Source: Candidatus Caldarchaeum sp. (GTDB taxonomy: Archaea > Thermoproteota > Nitrososphaeria_A > Caldarchaeales > Caldarchaeaceae). Taken from it: a stretch of DNA of 7,528 bases. The first letter of the stretch is position 1, and each line of letters begins with the position of its first letter. Position numbers and translations under genes: made by a program. The notes under the pieces are model-generated. The model ran no database searches. It saw only the letters and a program-made list of their open reading frames with translations, and was not told where the DNA came from. Positions 6,562 to 7,528 of this stretch are shown here, piece by piece. The stretch covers positions 1 to 7,528 of the forward strand of contig JANXEM010000055.1 of assembly GCA_025058435.1 (NCBI GenBank), written 5' to 3'.

Positions 6562-6569
6562 CATATAAA
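6562..6569 (-). promoter_or_regulatory. Predicted archaeal TATA box for the molybdenum subunit gene
   Basis: TTTATATG, close to the archaeal consensus TTTATATA, lies in the short gap after the acyl-CoA dehydrogenase stop. Its centre is about 27 bases before the ATG at 6538, nearly the same spacing as at the other two promoters in the window, which suggests a leaderless or near-leaderless transcript. Confidence 0.62.
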
Positions 6570-6575
6570 GATACG

Positions 6576-6580
6576 AAAAA
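6576..6580 (-). terminator. Short T-tract after the acyl-CoA dehydrogenase gene, possible weak archaeal terminator
   Basis: The minus strand carries five T residues 2 bases after the TGA stop, followed by T-rich sequence with no hairpin. Archaeal RNA polymerase terminates at such T-runs, but this one is short and read-through into the next gene is likely. It also borders the TATA box of the molybdenum subunit gene, so the T-richness may belong to that promoter. Confidence 0.25.
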
Positions 6581-6582
6581 GG

Positions 6583-7528
6583 TCAGAAGCTCCGCGGCAT
6601 GTTGAGGATCCGGGTTCCTATGTAGTTGAGGACCATTTCTTCGGGAACGGGCGCGGTTTTGAAAAGCCGTGTGTCGCGGAAAAATCGTTCGATGTCGTTG
6701 TCTTCAGCGAACCCGTTGCCTCCAAAGGTTTGAACCGCTCGGTCTGCGGCCTTGAAGGCAGCCCTCGCGGCCGTCAAAGCGGCCACGTTGGCTTCGAAAG
6801 CACAGTCCTTGCCCGTGTCGAACAGCCACGCCGCCTTCTGCGTCATCAGCTTAGCTGTCTCCAGCTCAGCTTTGACTTCGGCGAGAGGAAACTGAATCGC
6901 TTGATTGCTTCCTATCGGCCTTCCGAAAACCCTTCTGTTGGATGCATAGTCCACAGCTCTTTCGAGGAGAAATTCACCACATCCAAGCGAAATGGACGCC
7001 GTACAAACCCTTTCGGCGTTGAGAAGAGCCGACAAAGCTTCCCAACCCCGATCAACGACTCCGAGAACATGCGATTCTGGAACCCACACATCCTCGAAAT
7101 AGACTAAGTTGCTTGAAAGAGGCCTTAACGCCATTCCATATATCTTGGAGGTTTTAACTCCATTTTGCTTTGCATCAACCAAAAGGAGAGTAAGGCCTTC
7201 GGATTTCTTCCTTATTTTTTCCCGCGGCGTTGTCCTCGCCACGACCACGATGATGTCAGCCATGTGGGCAAGGGTTATCCATATCTTTTGCCCGTTAATT
7301 CTGTATCCATCTCCTTCCTTTTGAGCGTATGTTTGGATGTCGAAGGTGTTGACGCCGGCGTTGGGCTCCGTGTGGGCGAAGGAACAAATCAGCTTTCCTT
7401 CCACCAGCTTCGGCAGGTATGCATTTTTCACCTCTTCTGAGCCGAACTTCTCGATAGGCAGCCCGGCAAACACCATCGTTCTCATCAGCAAATCGCCGGC
7501 GGGCAGCCCACCTCCGGACGCAGCTACG
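6583..7528 (-). CDS. Acyl-CoA dehydrogenase family flavoprotein (partial, 5' end outside window)
   Basis: The frame is open to the right edge; about 314 residues are visible, so some 70 N-terminal residues of a typical 380-residue enzyme are missing, and no start codon is claimed. Counting from Leu (TTG) at 7491, it shows the FAD-contact segment F-A-H-T-E-P-N-A-G (38-46), the second flavin segment W-I-T-L-A-H-M-A-D (71-79), the mid-domain strand Y-F-E-D-V-W-V-P (131-138), R-x-V-F-G-R-P-I (187-193) and the C-terminal Q-T-F-G-G-N-G (254-260) with R-D-T-R (272-275). These enzymes oxidise acyl-CoA to 2-enoyl-CoA and pass electrons to an electron-transfer flavoprotein. The usual C-terminal catalytic Glu (E-G-T motif) is absent; the aligned stretch is A-P-V-P-E-E. 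Instead Glu160 in N-A-E-R (bases 7012-7014) matches the catalytic base position of isovaleryl-CoA dehydrogenase, which suggests branched or long substrates. It ends 44 bases before the molybdenum subunit start. Confidence 0.93.
   Translation of the reverse strand, partial: VAASGGGLPAGDLLMRTMVFAGLPIEKFGSEEVKNAYLPKLVEGKLICSFAHTEPNAGVNTFDIQTYAQKEGDGYRINGQKIWITLAHMADIIVVVARTTPREKIRKKSEGLTLLLVDAKQNGVKTSKIYGMALRPLSSNLVYFEDVWVPESHVLGVVDRGWEALSALLNAERVCTASISLGCGEFLLERAVDYASNRRVFGRPIGSNQAIQFPLAEVKAELETAKLMTQKAAWLFDTGKDCAFEANVAALTAARAAFKAADRAVQTFGGNGFAEDNDIERFFRDTRLFKTAPVPEEMVLNYIGTRILNMPRSF

Noticed and set aside
7489..7491. TTG as the start of the acyl-CoA dehydrogenase
   Set aside because: The frame continues to the window edge with family-like residues and the N-terminal domain would be missing, so the gene is truncated by the window, not started here.
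1..7528. Search for tRNA, rRNA, CRISPR arrays, insertion sequences and long inverted repeats
   Set aside because: Coding sequence fills nearly the whole window, gaps are 45 bases or less, and none of these structures was seen by eye.

Overview
The window reads as a piece of an archaeal chromosome. All seven genes lie on the minus strand, packed with gaps of at most about 45 bases, so transcription runs from the right end to the left. The archaeal call rests on three things: the phosphoglycerate kinase is of the archaeal subtype; AT-rich TATA-like boxes sit about 26 bases before three start codons, the archaeal leaderless promoter layout; and an acyl-CoA thiolase-like protein is paired with a DUF35 zinc-ribbon/OB-fold partner, an arrangement very common in archaea (also known in some bacteria). 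Aerobic-type flavin and molybdenum oxidoreductases together with moderate GC would suit a TACK-type archaeon, but the lineage cannot be fixed from this sequence alone.

In the order of transcription (right to left): a 5'-truncated acyl-CoA dehydrogenase (7528-6583); a xanthine dehydrogenase-family molybdopterin-binding large subunit (6538-4151) with no small or medium subunit beside it; a two-gene glycolytic/gluconeogenic operon made of a type I (bacterial-like) glyceraldehyde-3-phosphate dehydrogenase (4105-3068) and an archaeal-type phosphoglycerate kinase (3084-1843) overlapping by 17 bases; then a three-gene acyl-CoA operon: a thiolase-fold protein (1798-611), a DUF35 protein (608-195) and the first 66 residues of a hot-dog thioesterase (198-1, cut by the window edge).

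Functionally there are two themes. GAPDH and PGK catalyse consecutive steps between glyceraldehyde-3-phosphate and 3-phosphoglycerate. The acyl-CoA dehydrogenase, thiolase-fold/DUF35 pair and thioesterase point to acyl-CoA breakdown or remodelling. The thiolase-fold protein is the most intriguing gene: it lacks the catalytic Cys, the GHP His and the C-terminal Cys of true thiolases, which resembles the retro-aldolase Ltp2 that works with a DUF35 partner in steroid side-chain degradation. The acyl-CoA dehydrogenase appears to carry its catalytic glutamate at the isovaleryl-CoA-dehydrogenase position, which would fit branched acyl-CoA substrates. A branched-chain or isoprenoid acyl-CoA route ending in retro-aldol cleavage is a testable inference, not a demonstrated function.

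Three predicted promoters (before the molybdenum subunit, GAPDH and the thiolase-like gene) have nearly identical TATA-to-start spacing, so first genes of transcripts are probably leaderless, whereas the internal DUF35 gene has a strong Shine-Dalgarno and the thioesterase start overlaps the DUF35 stop. No RNA genes, mobile elements, CRISPR arrays or long gene-free stretches were seen.
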